A stretch of DNA of 64,000 nucleotides from CAZGRP01 sp964527995 (GTDB lineage Bacteria; Zhuqueibacterota; Zhuqueibacteria; Oceanimicrobiales; CAZGRP01): positions 1 to 64,000 of the forward strand of contig CAZGRP010000014.1 in the NCBI GenBank assembly GCA_964527995.1, in the 5' to 3' direction. The position numbers were made by a program, and so were the translations under genes. The stretch's first letter is position 1. Every line of letters starts with the position of its first letter. The notes beneath the pieces are model-generated. The model was not told the origin of the DNA, made no database searches, and saw nothing but the letters and a program-made list of their open reading frames with translations. Positions 53,620-62,737 of this stretch are shown here, piece by piece.

Positions 53620-54684
53620 ATGCGAGAAATCCTGACTGACATTGAACGCTGGCGGAGAGAGGGCGAGAAGATCGCAGTAGCCACCGTGGTGCAGACCTGG
53701 GGCTCGGCGCCGCGCCGGATCGGGGCCAGGATGGCGCTGACGGCCAGTGGCAAGATCGCCGGCTCGGTCAGCGGCGGCTGCGTCGAAGGCGCCGTGGTAG
53801 AGGCCGGGGAAGATGTGCTGAAAACCGGGCGTGCGCAGCTGCTCCATTTCGGGGTCACCGATGAAGCGGCGTGGGGGGTCGGTCTGGCCTGTGGCGGCAC
53901 CATCGAAGTCTTTGTCCAGCGCCTCGACGAGGACTCCTACGAGGCGTTGCGCCAGGCTGTCAGCGAGGAGCGGCCTGTGGCGGCTGCCGTGGTCGTGCGC
54001 GGACCGGCCGGCCTGGTCGGCCGCGAGATCGTCGTGCCCGAACAAGGCCAGGTCGCCGGAACCTTGGGCGCCGACCTGGACAGGCAGGCGCTGCGTGCAG
54101 CCCGCCAGGGCTTGGCCGAAGGCAGCAGCCGGCGGCTGACCATCGGTCGCGAGCCGGGGGAGGGCCGGGAAGCGGCAGAACCTGTCGAGCTCTTCATCGA
54201 CGTCCTGCTGCCCCCGCCCAAGCTGGTCATCGTCGGCGCCGTGCATATCGCCGTCTCTCTCGTGTCGCTTGCCGGAACGGTGGGCTTCCGCACGATCGTC
54301 GTCGATCCCCGCAGGTCCTTTGGCAATCGCGAGCGCTTCCCCCATGCCGACCAGCTCATCCAGGCATGGCCGGATGAGGCGCTAGAGCAGATCGGCCTCA
54401 CCCGCTCCACGGCGGTTGCGGCCCTCACTCACGACCCGAAACTGGACGACCCTGCCTTGAGAGTCGCCCTGCAAAGTCCAGCCTTCTATGTCGGGGCTCT
54501 CGGCAGTCGAAAGACGCAGGAGAAACGGCGGCAGCGGCTGCTTGCCGACGGCCTTACCGAGGAGCAGCTTGCCCGCCTGCATGGCCCCATCGGTCTGGAC
54601 ATCGGTGCCCAGAGACCGGAGGAGATCGCTCTGTCCATCATGGCACAGATCGTGGCGGCGCGCAACGATCGCTCCGCAATGTAG
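53620..54684 (+). CDS. XdhC/CoxF-family cofactor maturation protein
   Basis: The 354-residue product has an XdhC N-terminal domain (ATVVQTWGSAPRRIGARM and the conserved Cys in VSGGCVEGAVVE) and a C-terminal Rossmann domain (LVIVGAVHIAVSLVSLAG, VGALGSRKTQEKRRQRL). This is the standard full-length XdhC/CoxF form, and the second such protein in the cluster; it lacks a YHS domain. It probably binds and delivers sulfurated molybdenum cofactor. The ATG at 53620 gives the usual start; a GTG three codons upstream is possible. A gap of 211 bases without a gene separates it from coxE. Confidence 0.88.
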   Translation: MREILTDIERWRREGEKIAVATVVQTWGSAPRRIGARMALTASGKIAGSVSGGCVEGAVVEAGEDVLKTGRAQLLHFGVTDEAAWGVGLACGGTIEVFVQRLDEDSYEALRQAVSEERPVAAAVVVRGPAGLVGREIVVPEQGQVAGTLGADLDRQALRAARQGLAEGSSRRLTIGREPGEGREAAEPVELFIDVLLPPPKLVIVGAVHIAVSLVSLAGTVGFRTIVVDPRRSFGNRERFPHADQLIQAWPDEALEQIGLTRSTAVAALTHDPKLDDPALRVALQSPAFYVGALGSRKTQEKRRQRLLADGLTEEQLARLHGPIGLDIGAQRPEEIALSIMAQIVAARNDRSAM

Positions 54685-54739
54685 CTCCGGGGACCCGTAA
54701 ACTGCGAAGATCATGGAATCGAAAGGAGAGAGTCGAAAC

Positions 54740-56407
54740 ATGAACAGGAAATGGCTAGGCATCCCATTCCTCCTCGTTGGGTCGGCGGGTTTATTCTTGC
54801 TCGGTGCAGCTTACCAGGCTCAGGACGATCACCCGATCACCAAAGAGATCGTGGCGGCCGCCGAAAAGGTGATCGGTCTCGAGTTCACCGACACCGAACG
54901 CGACTCGATGCTCGACGGATTGCAAAGGAACCTGAAGAGCTACGAAAAAATTCGCCAGCTCAAGATCGACAACGCCGTGCCGCCCGCTCTGCAGTTCAAC
55001 CCCATCCCGGTCGGAGCCAGGTTCGACACCCTGCGCAAGCCGCTGGTGACTTCTCCGGTCGGCGAGGTTCAGCTCCCCGAAAACCTCGAAGACATTGCTT
55101 TCTACTCAGTGGCACAGCTTGCCGAACTCATCCGCACGCGGCGCATCACTTCGGTGCAGCTGACCAAGATGTACCTGGCCCGGCTGAAAAAGTATGACCC
55201 CATTCTCCACGCCGTGGTGACTCTCACCGAAGACCTGGCGCTCAAACAGGCCCGGAGGGCGGATGAGGAGATCGCCGCCGGCAAATACCGCGGGCCCTTG
55301 CATGGCATTCCGTACGGCGCCAAAGATCTGCTGGCGGTGAAAGGCTACCCCACAACCTGGGGCGCCATGCCGTACAAAGACCAGAGGATCGATCGCGATG
55401 CAACGGTGGTCAGGCGCCTGGAGCAGGCCGGAGCTGTGCTGGTAGCAAAGCTCAGCACTGGAGCCCTCGCCTGGGGAGACGTCTGGTTCGGCGGCAAGAC
55501 GCGTAATCCCTGGAACCCGAAACAGGGTTCGAGCGGCTCCTCGGCCGGTCCGGCCTCCGCCACTTCGGCTGGGCTGGTCGCCTTTGCTATCGGCACGGAG
55601 ACCTGGGGCTCGATCGTGTCTCCTGCCACGCGCACCGGCGTCACCGGACTGCGGCCCACCTACGGCCGCGTCAGTCGGGCCGGCGCCATGGCGCTGAGCT
55701 GGTCGATGGACAAAATCGGCCCGATCGCTCGCACGGTGGAAGATTGCGCCCTGATCTTCGACGCCATCCGCGGCCCCGACGGCATCGACCAGTCTGTCGT
55801 CGACCTTCCCTTCAACTACAACCCTGATGTCGATCTGAGCAAACTGCGCATCGGCTATCTCAAGAAGCTCTTCGAGCGGGATTACCCGAACAAAGTCAAC
55901 GACCAGGCTACCTTGCAGGTGCTGCGCGATCTGGGCGCCAACCTCATCGCCATCGATCTTCCGGATGTGCCGGTGCGGCCGCTCTCGTTCATCCTGAACG
56001 CTGAAGCGGCGGCGGCATTCGATGAGCTGACTCGATCTGGCAGGGACGATCTGCTTGTGCGCCAGATCAAAAACGCCTGGCCGAACGTCTTCCGGACGTC
56101 GCGCTTCATCCCGGCGGTCGAGTACATCCAGGCCAACCGCGTGCGCTACCTGCTCATCCAGGAGATGGCCAAGATGATGTCCAAAGTGGACGTCTATGTC
56201 GCGCCGTCCTTCGGCGGCAACAATCTCTTGCTCACCAACCTGACCGGGCATCCCGCCGTGGTGGTCCCCAACGGTTTTAACGACAAGGGAAGCCCGACCA
56301 GCATCACTTTCATCGGCAAGTTGTATGACGAGGCCACGGTACTGGCTGTGGCCAAAAAATACCAGGACGCCACCGACTTTCATTTGAAGCATCCGGTGCT
56401 CCAGTAG
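54740..56407 (+). CDS. exported amidase (amidase signature family)
   Basis: The 555-residue product has an N-terminal signal or anchor (LLVGSAGLFLLGAAYQAQ). The amidase-signature core runs from about residue 180. The catalytic lysine lies in PYGAKDLLAVKG; the Ser-cisSer pair in GSSGSSAGPASA and the nucleophile in GTETWGSIVSPATR. GVTGLRPTYGRVSR is typical. It resembles GatA but has a 100-residue extension before the core and is predicted to leave the cytoplasm, so it is not the tRNA amidotransferase. It may hydrolyse amide bonds of peptides or xenobiotics. The ATG at 54740 follows AAAGGAGAG; one at 54713 would add nine residues. Confidence 0.88.
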   Translation: MNRKWLGIPFLLVGSAGLFLLGAAYQAQDDHPITKEIVAAAEKVIGLEFTDTERDSMLDGLQRNLKSYEKIRQLKIDNAVPPALQFNPIPVGARFDTLRKPLVTSPVGEVQLPENLEDIAFYSVAQLAELIRTRRITSVQLTKMYLARLKKYDPILHAVVTLTEDLALKQARRADEEIAAGKYRGPLHGIPYGAKDLLAVKGYPTTWGAMPYKDQRIDRDATVVRRLEQAGAVLVAKLSTGALAWGDVWFGGKTRNPWNPKQGSSGSSAGPASATSAGLVAFAIGTETWGSIVSPATRTGVTGLRPTYGRVSRAGAMALSWSMDKIGPIARTVEDCALIFDAIRGPDGIDQSVVDLPFNYNPDVDLSKLRIGYLKKLFERDYPNKVNDQATLQVLRDLGANLIAIDLPDVPVRPLSFILNAEAAAAFDELTRSGRDDLLVRQIKNAWPNVFRTSRFIPAVEYIQANRVRYLLIQEMAKMMSKVDVYVAPSFGGNNLLLTNLTGHPAVVVPNGFNDKGSPTSITFIGKLYDEATVLAVAKKYQDATDFHLKHPVLQ

Positions 56408-56503
56408 GAGCGACAAGGATGCTCAACTACTGCTTCTGCCGGTACGAAATGGACATTTCACGAGGGTGGCCGTTGAACGAACCAAAGCTACGGAGGAGGA
56501 ACC

Positions 56504-57766
56504 ATGGCTGAATCGTTGGACCATCGTCAGCTTTACCGTCTGCCGTGGACCCTGCCAGACAATGCCATCGCCTGGCTCGAGCCCACAAAAAAATGCAACA
56601 TCACCTGCGACGGCTGCTATAGTGAAAACAATCCCCTGGGCCACAAGCCCCTGGCCCAGGTCGAGCGCGAACTGGACTTGTTTATCCGCCTGCGTAACAC
56701 AGACGGAGTTTCCATCGCCGGCGGTGACCCGCTGACGCACCCCGACATTGTCGAGATCGTGCGGATGGTCGCCGAGCGAGGCCGCAAGCCGATTCTGAAC
56801 ACGAACGGATTGGCCTTGACAAGGGAGCTTCTGCGGGAACTCAAGGCCGCCGGCCTGGCCGGTCTCACCCTTCACATCGACAGCCGGCAGCACCGGCCCA
56901 AATGGAAGAACAAGACCGAGGTCGAGCTGAACGAGCTACGCCTCAGCTACGCTGAAATGATCCACGAGGTCGGCGACCTCTCCTGCGCTTTCAATGCCAC
57001 CGTCTTCGGTGACACCATCCAGTACGTCCCGGAAGTGGTCGCCTGGGGCCAGGAGCACATCGACATCGTGCATGCCCTGGTGTTCATCGCCTACCGCGCC
57101 GCCGCCATCGAGGCGGACTTCGAGTACTACTCCGGCGGCCGGCGCATCGACATGAGCCCCGTCGTCTACAGCTCCGTGGCTGACAAGCGCATCGACATCC
57201 AGTCGACCGAAGTCGTCGCCCGCATTCGGGAACGCTTCCCCGATTTCCAGCCCTGTGCCTATCTCAACGGCACGGAAAAACCCGACTCCTTCAAGTGGCT
57301 CCTCACCCTGCGGGTCGGCACCAAGGATCGGATCTACGGCTACGCCGGGCCCAAGTTCATGGAACTGACGCAGACCGCACATCACCTTTGGACAGGGCGC
57401 TACCTTGCCTACTCCAAACCGGCGGTACACCGGCGCGGACGAAGCTTACTGCTGCTGTCGCCCCTCGACCATGGGCTGGCGCAAACAGCGGTCCGCTACC
57501 TCCATGACGTCGTCCGGAACCCGTTGCGCCTGTTCAAACCGCTGCACCTGCAGTCCATAATGATCATCCAGCCCGTGGACATTCTGCAAAACGGCTCGCA
57601 GAACATGTGCGACGGCTGCCCTGACATGACGGTATGGCAGGACCAGCTCGTGTGGTCTTGCCGCCTGGAGGAGCTCATGAAGTTCGGTTCCTTTGTGCAG
57701 ACCGTCCCCAAGAAACGCCAGCCGGCCATCGCAGTCGCCGAGGAGGAGACAGCGAGCGTGGAATGA
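56504..57766 (+). CDS. radical SAM protein with C-terminal cysteine cluster
   Basis: The 420-residue product has the radical SAM cluster motif CNITCDGC (Cys31, Cys35 and Cys38), the GGDP loop (VSIAGGDPLTHPDI) and a TNG strand (ILNTNGLAL) for SAM binding. The C-terminus has three more cysteines (Cys369, Cys372, Cys386, in NMCDGCPD and WSCRLEE), as expected for an auxiliary iron-sulfur site. The middle contains a possible hydrophobic substrate-related stretch (VHALVFIAYRAAAIEADFEYY). It is not a heme, biotin or tRNA enzyme that I recognise. The start at 56504 follows GGAGGAACC. It lies between an amidase and two amidohydrolases, all on the same strand, but the spacing does not prove an operon. 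Confidence 0.83.
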   Translation: MAESLDHRQLYRLPWTLPDNAIAWLEPTKKCNITCDGCYSENNPLGHKPLAQVERELDLFIRLRNTDGVSIAGGDPLTHPDIVEIVRMVAERGRKPILNTNGLALTRELLRELKAAGLAGLTLHIDSRQHRPKWKNKTEVELNELRLSYAEMIHEVGDLSCAFNATVFGDTIQYVPEVVAWGQEHIDIVHALVFIAYRAAAIEADFEYYSGGRRIDMSPVVYSSVADKRIDIQSTEVVARIRERFPDFQPCAYLNGTEKPDSFKWLLTLRVGTKDRIYGYAGPKFMELTQTAHHLWTGRYLAYSKPAVHRRGRSLLLLSPLDHGLAQTAVRYLHDVVRNPLRLFKPLHLQSIMIIQPVDILQNGSQNMCDGCPDMTVWQDQLVWSCRLEELMKFGSFVQTVPKKRQPAIAVAEEETASVE

Positions 57767-57996
57767 GGCGCGGGCCGAACGGTTTCGTCAGAGTCGGTAA
57801 GGTACCGATCTACGAAACTCGGACGAGCCGGAACCAGAGGCAGGGAGATCGGCAACCACGGAGCTGCACCGTTGGACACGGTAGCCTGTGCACCTTCACA
57901 GGACAAGGAGGGGGTTCCGTGCTCGTCCGTGCTGGCCCGCGGTGGCTCTGTCTGGCTTCCGGCAAGCTATCCCTCACCTAACCAGGAGGAACGTCC

Positions 57997-60900
57997 ATGA
58001 CGAGTTCACAAAATCCGGCGAAAAGCGCGTGGATTGCGAGCCTCGTCATGCTTGCGACACTGTTTGTCGCTGCCGTCGCCTGGACACAGACGGCACCGGT
58101 CGTAGGCATCCGAGAGAACACGCCGCAGGTTCACGCCCTTGTCAACGCTCGCATCGTGCAGGCGCCGGGGAAAGTCATCGAAAAGGGCACCGTCGTTCTC
58201 CGGGACGGCGTTATCGAGGCGGTCGGGGCCAACGTCACGCCGCCGCCCGATGCCCGCATCTGGGACTGTGAAGGTCTGACGATCTATCCGGGATTGATCG
58301 AGACCTACTCGCATGTTGGCCTCCCCAAGGAAAAGAAAAAGAGGCCAGGGGCCGCCAGCGAGACGTCGAAGGCGACAGAAAAACGCGGACCCCAGTTCTG
58401 GAACCCGAACGTTCACCCGGAAAGGAACGCCGCGGAGCTGTTCAAACCCGACGCCAAGGAGCTGAAGAAGCTCAGGTCGTTGGGGTTCACCGCCGCCCTG
58501 GTGGTTCCTGAGAAGGGCGTCTTTCGCGGCACCAGCGCTCTGGTCAGTCTCGGGGACGGCACCCCTAACGAGCAGATCCTGCGCGAACAGGTGGCGCAAC
58601 AGCTCGCTTTCCAGTATGGCGGCTTCCGCGAGCGCACCTATCCGGGTTCGCTGATGGGAGCCATCGCACTCATTCGCCAGACGTTTCTCGACGCCCAGTG
58701 GTACCGGCAGGCCTGGGCGGCATACCGACTGAAGCCGGAAGGCCAGGAACGGCCGGAGGTCAACGAATCGCTGCAGGCGCTGCAGGCGGCCGCCCAGGGG
58801 AAACAGCCGGTCATGATCGAAGTCAGCGATGAACTCAATTTCCTCCGCGCCTTGAAAATTGCAAAAGAGTTCGGATTGCAGTTGTGGGTGCGCGGAAGCG
58901 GGTACGAGTATCGCCAGCTCGAACGGATCAAGGCCAGCGGGGTGCCCGTCATTCTGCCGGTCGATTTCCCACAGAAACTGAACGTCGACACGCCGGAGGA
59001 AGCACTGAATGTCAGCTTGATGGATCTCGAGCACTGGGATGCGGCGCCGGAGAATCCCCGACTTCTTTCCGAGGCCGGTGTTCGTTTCACGCTGACCACG
59101 GCCAAGCTCAAGAAACCAGCGGACTTCCGGGACAGAGTTCGCCAGGCCATCCAGCGCGGCCTGTCCGCCGATGCTGCTTTGGCGGCACTGACGACCACGC
59201 CGGCAAGCCTGCTGGGCGTCGGGGAGCAGCTCGGAACCATCGAGGCGGGCAAGCTCGCCGACCTGGTGGTCACCGATGGTGACTTGTTTGCCGAGAAAAC
59301 CAAGATTTTCGATGTCTGGATCGACGGCAAACGCTACGAGGTGGAGAGGCGACCGGAGGTGGACCCGCGCGGCAAATGGCAGCTCACCCTCACCATTCCC
59401 GGCTCGGCTCCGCTGACAGCCGCGCTCGAGCTTAAGGGCGAAGTCAAACGTTTGAGCGCCACCATCACCAAGGATGACACCAAGGTGAAAGTTCAGCGCG
59501 TCCTCCTCGACAACCGCCGGCTCGGGCTGGTTTTTGCCGGTGACAGTCTCGGCTATGCGGGCATTATCCGCGTGTCGGGAGCCGTGGAAAAGAAACGGAT
59601 CTCGGGCAGAGGCGAGCTTCCCGACGGCCGCGCGATTGAATGGCTGGCCCAGTGGCAGGGGCCGCTGCCTCAGAAAAAAGCCCCCTCTGCAGAGAAACCG
59701 GCGGCCAGGGCCGAAACCGGAGCCATCCGGATGTGGCCGCCTGGCGCGTTCGGCCGCCTGAAACCACCGGCACAGCCTGAAAACGTCCTGGTGCGAGGTG
59801 CCACGATCTGGACCTCCGGACCCCAGGGCCGCCTCGAGAACGCCGATCTTTTGGTGACCCGGGGCAAGATCGCCCGCGTTGGCCCGAATCTCAAAGCACC
59901 GCGAGGGGCGCTCATCATCGACGCCCGTGGCAAACACGTCACTCCGGGTCTGATCGACGCCCACTCTCACACGGGTGTCAGCGGCAGTGTCAACGAAGGC
60001 ACCGAGGCGGTTTCGGCAGAGGTTCGCATCGGCGATGTGCTGAACAGCGAGGATATCGCCATCTACCGCGAGCTGGCCGGTGGTCTGACGATCGCCAATG
60101 TCCTGCACGGCTCGGCCAACCCGATCGGCGGCCAGACTTCCGTCATCAAGCTGCGCTGGGGCGAGCCGCCCGAGGCCCTGAAGTTCACCGCCGCGCCGGC
60201 TGGGATCAAGTTCGCTCTCGGCGAAAACGTCAAGCAGAGCAACTGGGGAGATCGCTTCACCACGCGATATCCGCAAACACGCATGGGAGTCGAACAAATC
60301 ATCCGCGATCGCTTCAAGGCGGCTCTGGACTACGAGAAAGAGTGGCAGAAGTACCAGGCGCTGAAGAACAAGAAGGGCGTCATCCCGCCGCGCCGAGACC
60401 TCAAGCTGGAAGCACTTCTCGAAATTCTGCGCGGCAAGAGGCTGGTGCACAGCCACTCGTACCGACAGGATGAGATTCTCATGCTGGTGCGGGTGGCCGA
60501 GGACTTCGGCTTCCGCATCGCCGCTTTCCAGCACGTGCTCGAAGGGTACAAGGTAGCCGATGTCCTGGCCAAGCACGGTGCCGGCGCCTCAACCTTCAGC
60601 GACTGGTGGGCGTACAAGTTCGAAGTGTACGACGCCATTCCCTACAACGGCCCCCTGATGCACGATGCCGGCGTGGTGGTCTCCTACAACTCCGACAGCA
60701 ATGAACTGGCCCGGCGACTCAATACCGAGGCGGCCAAGGCCGTGAAATACGGTGGCCTGAGCGAAGAGGAAGCGCTGAAGTTCGTCACTCTCAATCCAGC
60801 AAAGCAGTTGCACATCGACGACCGTGTCGGCTCTCTGGAGCCTGGGAAAGACGCGGATTTCGTCATCTGGAGTGGCGACCCGCTGTCGACGATGACGGTG

Positions 60901-61101
60901 TGCGAGCAGACCTGGATCGACGGGCGGAAGTATTTCGATCGCAAGGAAGACCTCGAAATGCGCAAGCTGGTCAGGAAGGAAAGGGCCCGGATCGTTCAGA
61001 AGTATCTGAAGGCGAAGCAGAAGAAGGGCAAGGCCGGCAAGCCGACGGCCAGGCCCACGGACGATGCAGGGCGTCTAACCGCGGAGGAGAGAGAACGATG
61101 A
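57997..61101 (+). CDS. exported tandem amidohydrolase
   Basis: The 1034-residue product has a signal peptide (VMLATLFVAAVAWTQ) and two amidohydrolase-superfamily halves. The first (about 45-455) has lost its metal site: the HxH position reads Tyr104-Ser-His106. The second (about 590-990) has an intact one: His656-Ser-His658 in LIDAHSHTG, further His in LVHSHSYR and FQHVLEG, and Asp in SYNSDSNELA. A central beta region with an Ala/Pro/Lys linker separates the halves. Likely only the second half is catalytic, hydrolysing a C-N bond (dipeptidase- or imidazolonepropionase-like). The start follows AGGAGGAACG. The stop overlaps the next amidohydrolase gene by four bases, so the pair may form a complex. 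Confidence 0.88.
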   Translation: MTSSQNPAKSAWIASLVMLATLFVAAVAWTQTAPVVGIRENTPQVHALVNARIVQAPGKVIEKGTVVLRDGVIEAVGANVTPPPDARIWDCEGLTIYPGLIETYSHVGLPKEKKKRPGAASETSKATEKRGPQFWNPNVHPERNAAELFKPDAKELKKLRSLGFTAALVVPEKGVFRGTSALVSLGDGTPNEQILREQVAQQLAFQYGGFRERTYPGSLMGAIALIRQTFLDAQWYRQAWAAYRLKPEGQERPEVNESLQALQAAAQGKQPVMIEVSDELNFLRALKIAKEFGLQLWVRGSGYEYRQLERIKASGVPVILPVDFPQKLNVDTPEEALNVSLMDLEHWDAAPENPRLLSEAGVRFTLTTAKLKKPADFRDRVRQAIQRGLSADAALAALTTTPASLLGVGEQLGTIEAGKLADLVVTDGDLFAEKTKIFDVWIDGKRYEVERRPEVDPRGKWQLTLTIPGSAPLTAALELKGEVKRLSATITKDDTKVKVQRVLLDNRRLGLVFAGDSLGYAGIIRVSGAVEKKRISGRGELPDGRAIEWLAQWQGPLPQKKAPSAEKPAARAETGAIRMWPPGAFGRLKPPAQPENVLVRGATIWTSGPQGRLENADLLVTRGKIARVGPNLKAPRGALIIDARGKHVTPGLIDAHSHTGVSGSVNEGTEAVSAEVRIGDVLNSEDIAIYRELAGGLTIANVLHGSANPIGGQTSVIKLRWGEPPEALKFTAAPAGIKFALGENVKQSNWGDRFTTRYPQTRMGVEQIIRDRFKAALDYEKEWQKYQALKNKKGVIPPRRDLKLEALLEILRGKRLVHSHSYRQDEILMLVRVAEDFGFRIAAFQHVLEGYKVADVLAKHGAGASTFSDWWAYKFEVYDAIPYNGPLMHDAGVVVSYNSDSNELARRLNTEAAKAVKYGGLSEEEALKFVTLNPAKQLHIDDRVGSLEPGKDADFVIWSGDPLSTMTVCEQTWIDGRKYFDRKEDLEMRKLVRKERARIVQKYLKAKQKKGKAGKPTARPTDDAGRLTAEERER

Positions 61102-62465
61102 CCGCATACATCATGAGGAATCGAACAAGTCTCGCCTTCGCCGTTGCACTTGCCGCGGTGATGGCACTGAGCCGGCCGGCGGATGCCTCCGATCAGGTGC
61201 CGGCACCCAAGCAAAGCCACCCGATCGCCCTGGTCGGCGGCACCATCCACACGATGACGGGCGCGACCATCGACGGCGGCACGGTCCTCTTCATCGACGG
61301 CAAGATCACCGCCGTCGGCAAGAATGTGGAGTTGCCGCCGGAGGCTGAACGAGTCGACGTCCAGGGCAAGCATGTCTTCCCTGCCCTGATCGCCGCCAAT
61401 ACCATGCTGGGCCTGGTGGAGATCAACGCCGTGCGCGCCACACGTGACTTCGCCGAGGTCGGTGACATCAAGCCGAATGTGCGGGCCGAAGTAGCCTTCA
61501 ACCCGGACAGCGAACTGCTGCCGGTCACCCGCGCCAATGGCGTCGCCCTGGCGCTGACGGTTCCGGCCGGCGGACTGATCGCCGGAACATCGGCTTTGAT
61601 GATGCTCGACGGCTGGACCTGGGAAGACATGACGCTGAAGTCACCCGTGGGCCTGCACGTCTACTGGCCCTGGATGGGGGTCAGGCACGCACCCTGGATC
61701 ACCAAGAGCGATGAAGAACAGAGAAAGGAGCGCGACAAGCGCATCCGGAAAATCCGCGACGCCTTCGACCAGGCCAGGGCCTACTGGAAGGCCAAGCAAG
61801 CCGAGGCAAAGAAAGGAGTCCCTTACCACGACACCGACGTGCGCTGGGAAGCGATGATCCCGGTGTTGAAAAAAGAGCTGCCGGTCTTCGTGCATGCCAA
61901 CGAGATCCGCCAGATCGAGGCTGCTGTGGACTGGGCCAGCGAGGCTGGGGTGAGGATGGTGCTGGTGGGCGGGCAGGACGCCTGGCGGGTGACCGATCTG
62001 CTCAAGGAAAAGCAGATCCCCGTCATCATCGGAGGCGTCCTGACCACGCCGATGCGGCGCTGGGAGCCGTACGATACGCCCTTCACCAACGCCCGGAAGC
62101 TCTACGAGGCCGGCGTGACCTTCTGCATCGCCGGCAGCGGTGGATCCTTCGAGGCACCCAATGAGCGCAACCTGCCCTACCATGCCGCCATGGCCGCCGC
62201 CTTCGGGCTGCCGGAAGAGGAAGCGCTGAAGGCCATCACGCTCTATCCGGCGCAGATTCTGGGTGTCGCCGATCGGGTCGGATCGATCGAGGTGGGCAAG
62301 GACGCCACCTTGATCGTCACCACCGGCAATCCGCTCGATATCCGCACGAAGGTCGAGCGCGAGTTCATCCAGGGACGCGACATCGATCTCAGCAGCCGGC
62401 ACACGCAGTTGTACGAGAAGTACCGCACCAAGTACCAGCGTCTGGGTTTGACAAACGGACGCTGA
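61098..62465 (+). CDS. exported amidohydrolase-like protein without metal ligands
   Basis: The 455-residue product has a signal peptide (FAVALAAVMALSRPADA) and an amidohydrolase fold: an N-terminal beta piece with VGGTIHTMTGATIDGG and the barrel with VFPALIAANTMLGLVE. In place of HxH there is Asn101-Thr-Met103, and later ligand positions are also altered (GGQDAWRV, SGGSFEAPN). FVHANEIRQI retains one histidine. It ends with the usual composite-domain strand (ADRVGSIEVGKDATLIV). It is probably inactive by itself and may be a structural partner of the tandem amidohydrolase whose gene it overlaps by four bases. A strong terminator follows 19 bases after the stop. Confidence 0.85.
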   Translation: MTAYIMRNRTSLAFAVALAAVMALSRPADASDQVPAPKQSHPIALVGGTIHTMTGATIDGGTVLFIDGKITAVGKNVELPPEAERVDVQGKHVFPALIAANTMLGLVEINAVRATRDFAEVGDIKPNVRAEVAFNPDSELLPVTRANGVALALTVPAGGLIAGTSALMMLDGWTWEDMTLKSPVGLHVYWPWMGVRHAPWITKSDEEQRKERDKRIRKIRDAFDQARAYWKAKQAEAKKGVPYHDTDVRWEAMIPVLKKELPVFVHANEIRQIEAAVDWASEAGVRMVLVGGQDAWRVTDLLKEKQIPVIIGGVLTTPMRRWEPYDTPFTNARKLYEAGVTFCIAGSGGSFEAPNERNLPYHAAMAAAFGLPEEEALKAITLYPAQILGVADRVGSIEVGKDATLIVTTGNPLDIRTKVEREFIQGRDIDLSSRHTQLYEKYRTKYQRLGLTNGR

Positions 62466-62484
62466 AAACCCAACGTCTCCGAAA

Positions 62485-62522
62485 GAAAGGCCCTTTGCCT
62501 GACGCAGAGGGCCTTTCTTTTT
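62485..62522 (+). terminator. intrinsic terminator after the amidohydrolase pair
   Basis: GAAAGGCCCT pairs perfectly with AGGGCCTTTC around a 13-base loop, followed by TTTTT. It ends the plus-strand run of exported hydrolase genes. Confidence 0.92.
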
Positions 62523-62627
62523 CGTCTCCTCCGATTTCCCACAAGAAGCAGATCATCCGCCTGGCTCGATCGAAAGAAACCGAAGGACCGCAATCCGTGT
62601 GGGTTCGCGCGAGCTATGGCTTTTTGC

Positions 62628-62656
62628 TTGACATTCACATTTTTGTCACTTATGTT
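62628..62656 (+). promoter_or_regulatory. sigma-70-type promoter for the GWxTD gene
   Basis: TTGACA, 17 bases, TATGTT. The 18 bases at 62621-62638 equal those at 11153-11170. The transcript would start near 62663, about 75 bases before the ATG. Confidence 0.7.
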
Positions 62657-62737
62657 TTTCGCGACTGGAATCCCGCCGGTTGCGCGGGCGCAGCCGGAAC
62701 TGAGTAGCGCTGTGGTGGATCCCCCGCTCATAAGTCC

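Noticed and set aside
54740..56407. GatA subunit of the tRNA-dependent amidotransferase
   Set aside because: It has a signal or anchor segment and a long N-terminal extension, and no gatB or gatC is adjacent.
58006..60576. Very long (over 850 codons) antisense open frame under the tandem amidohydrolase gene
   Set aside because: The plus-strand gene has a signal peptide, a ribosome binding site and family motifs; the antisense product has none.
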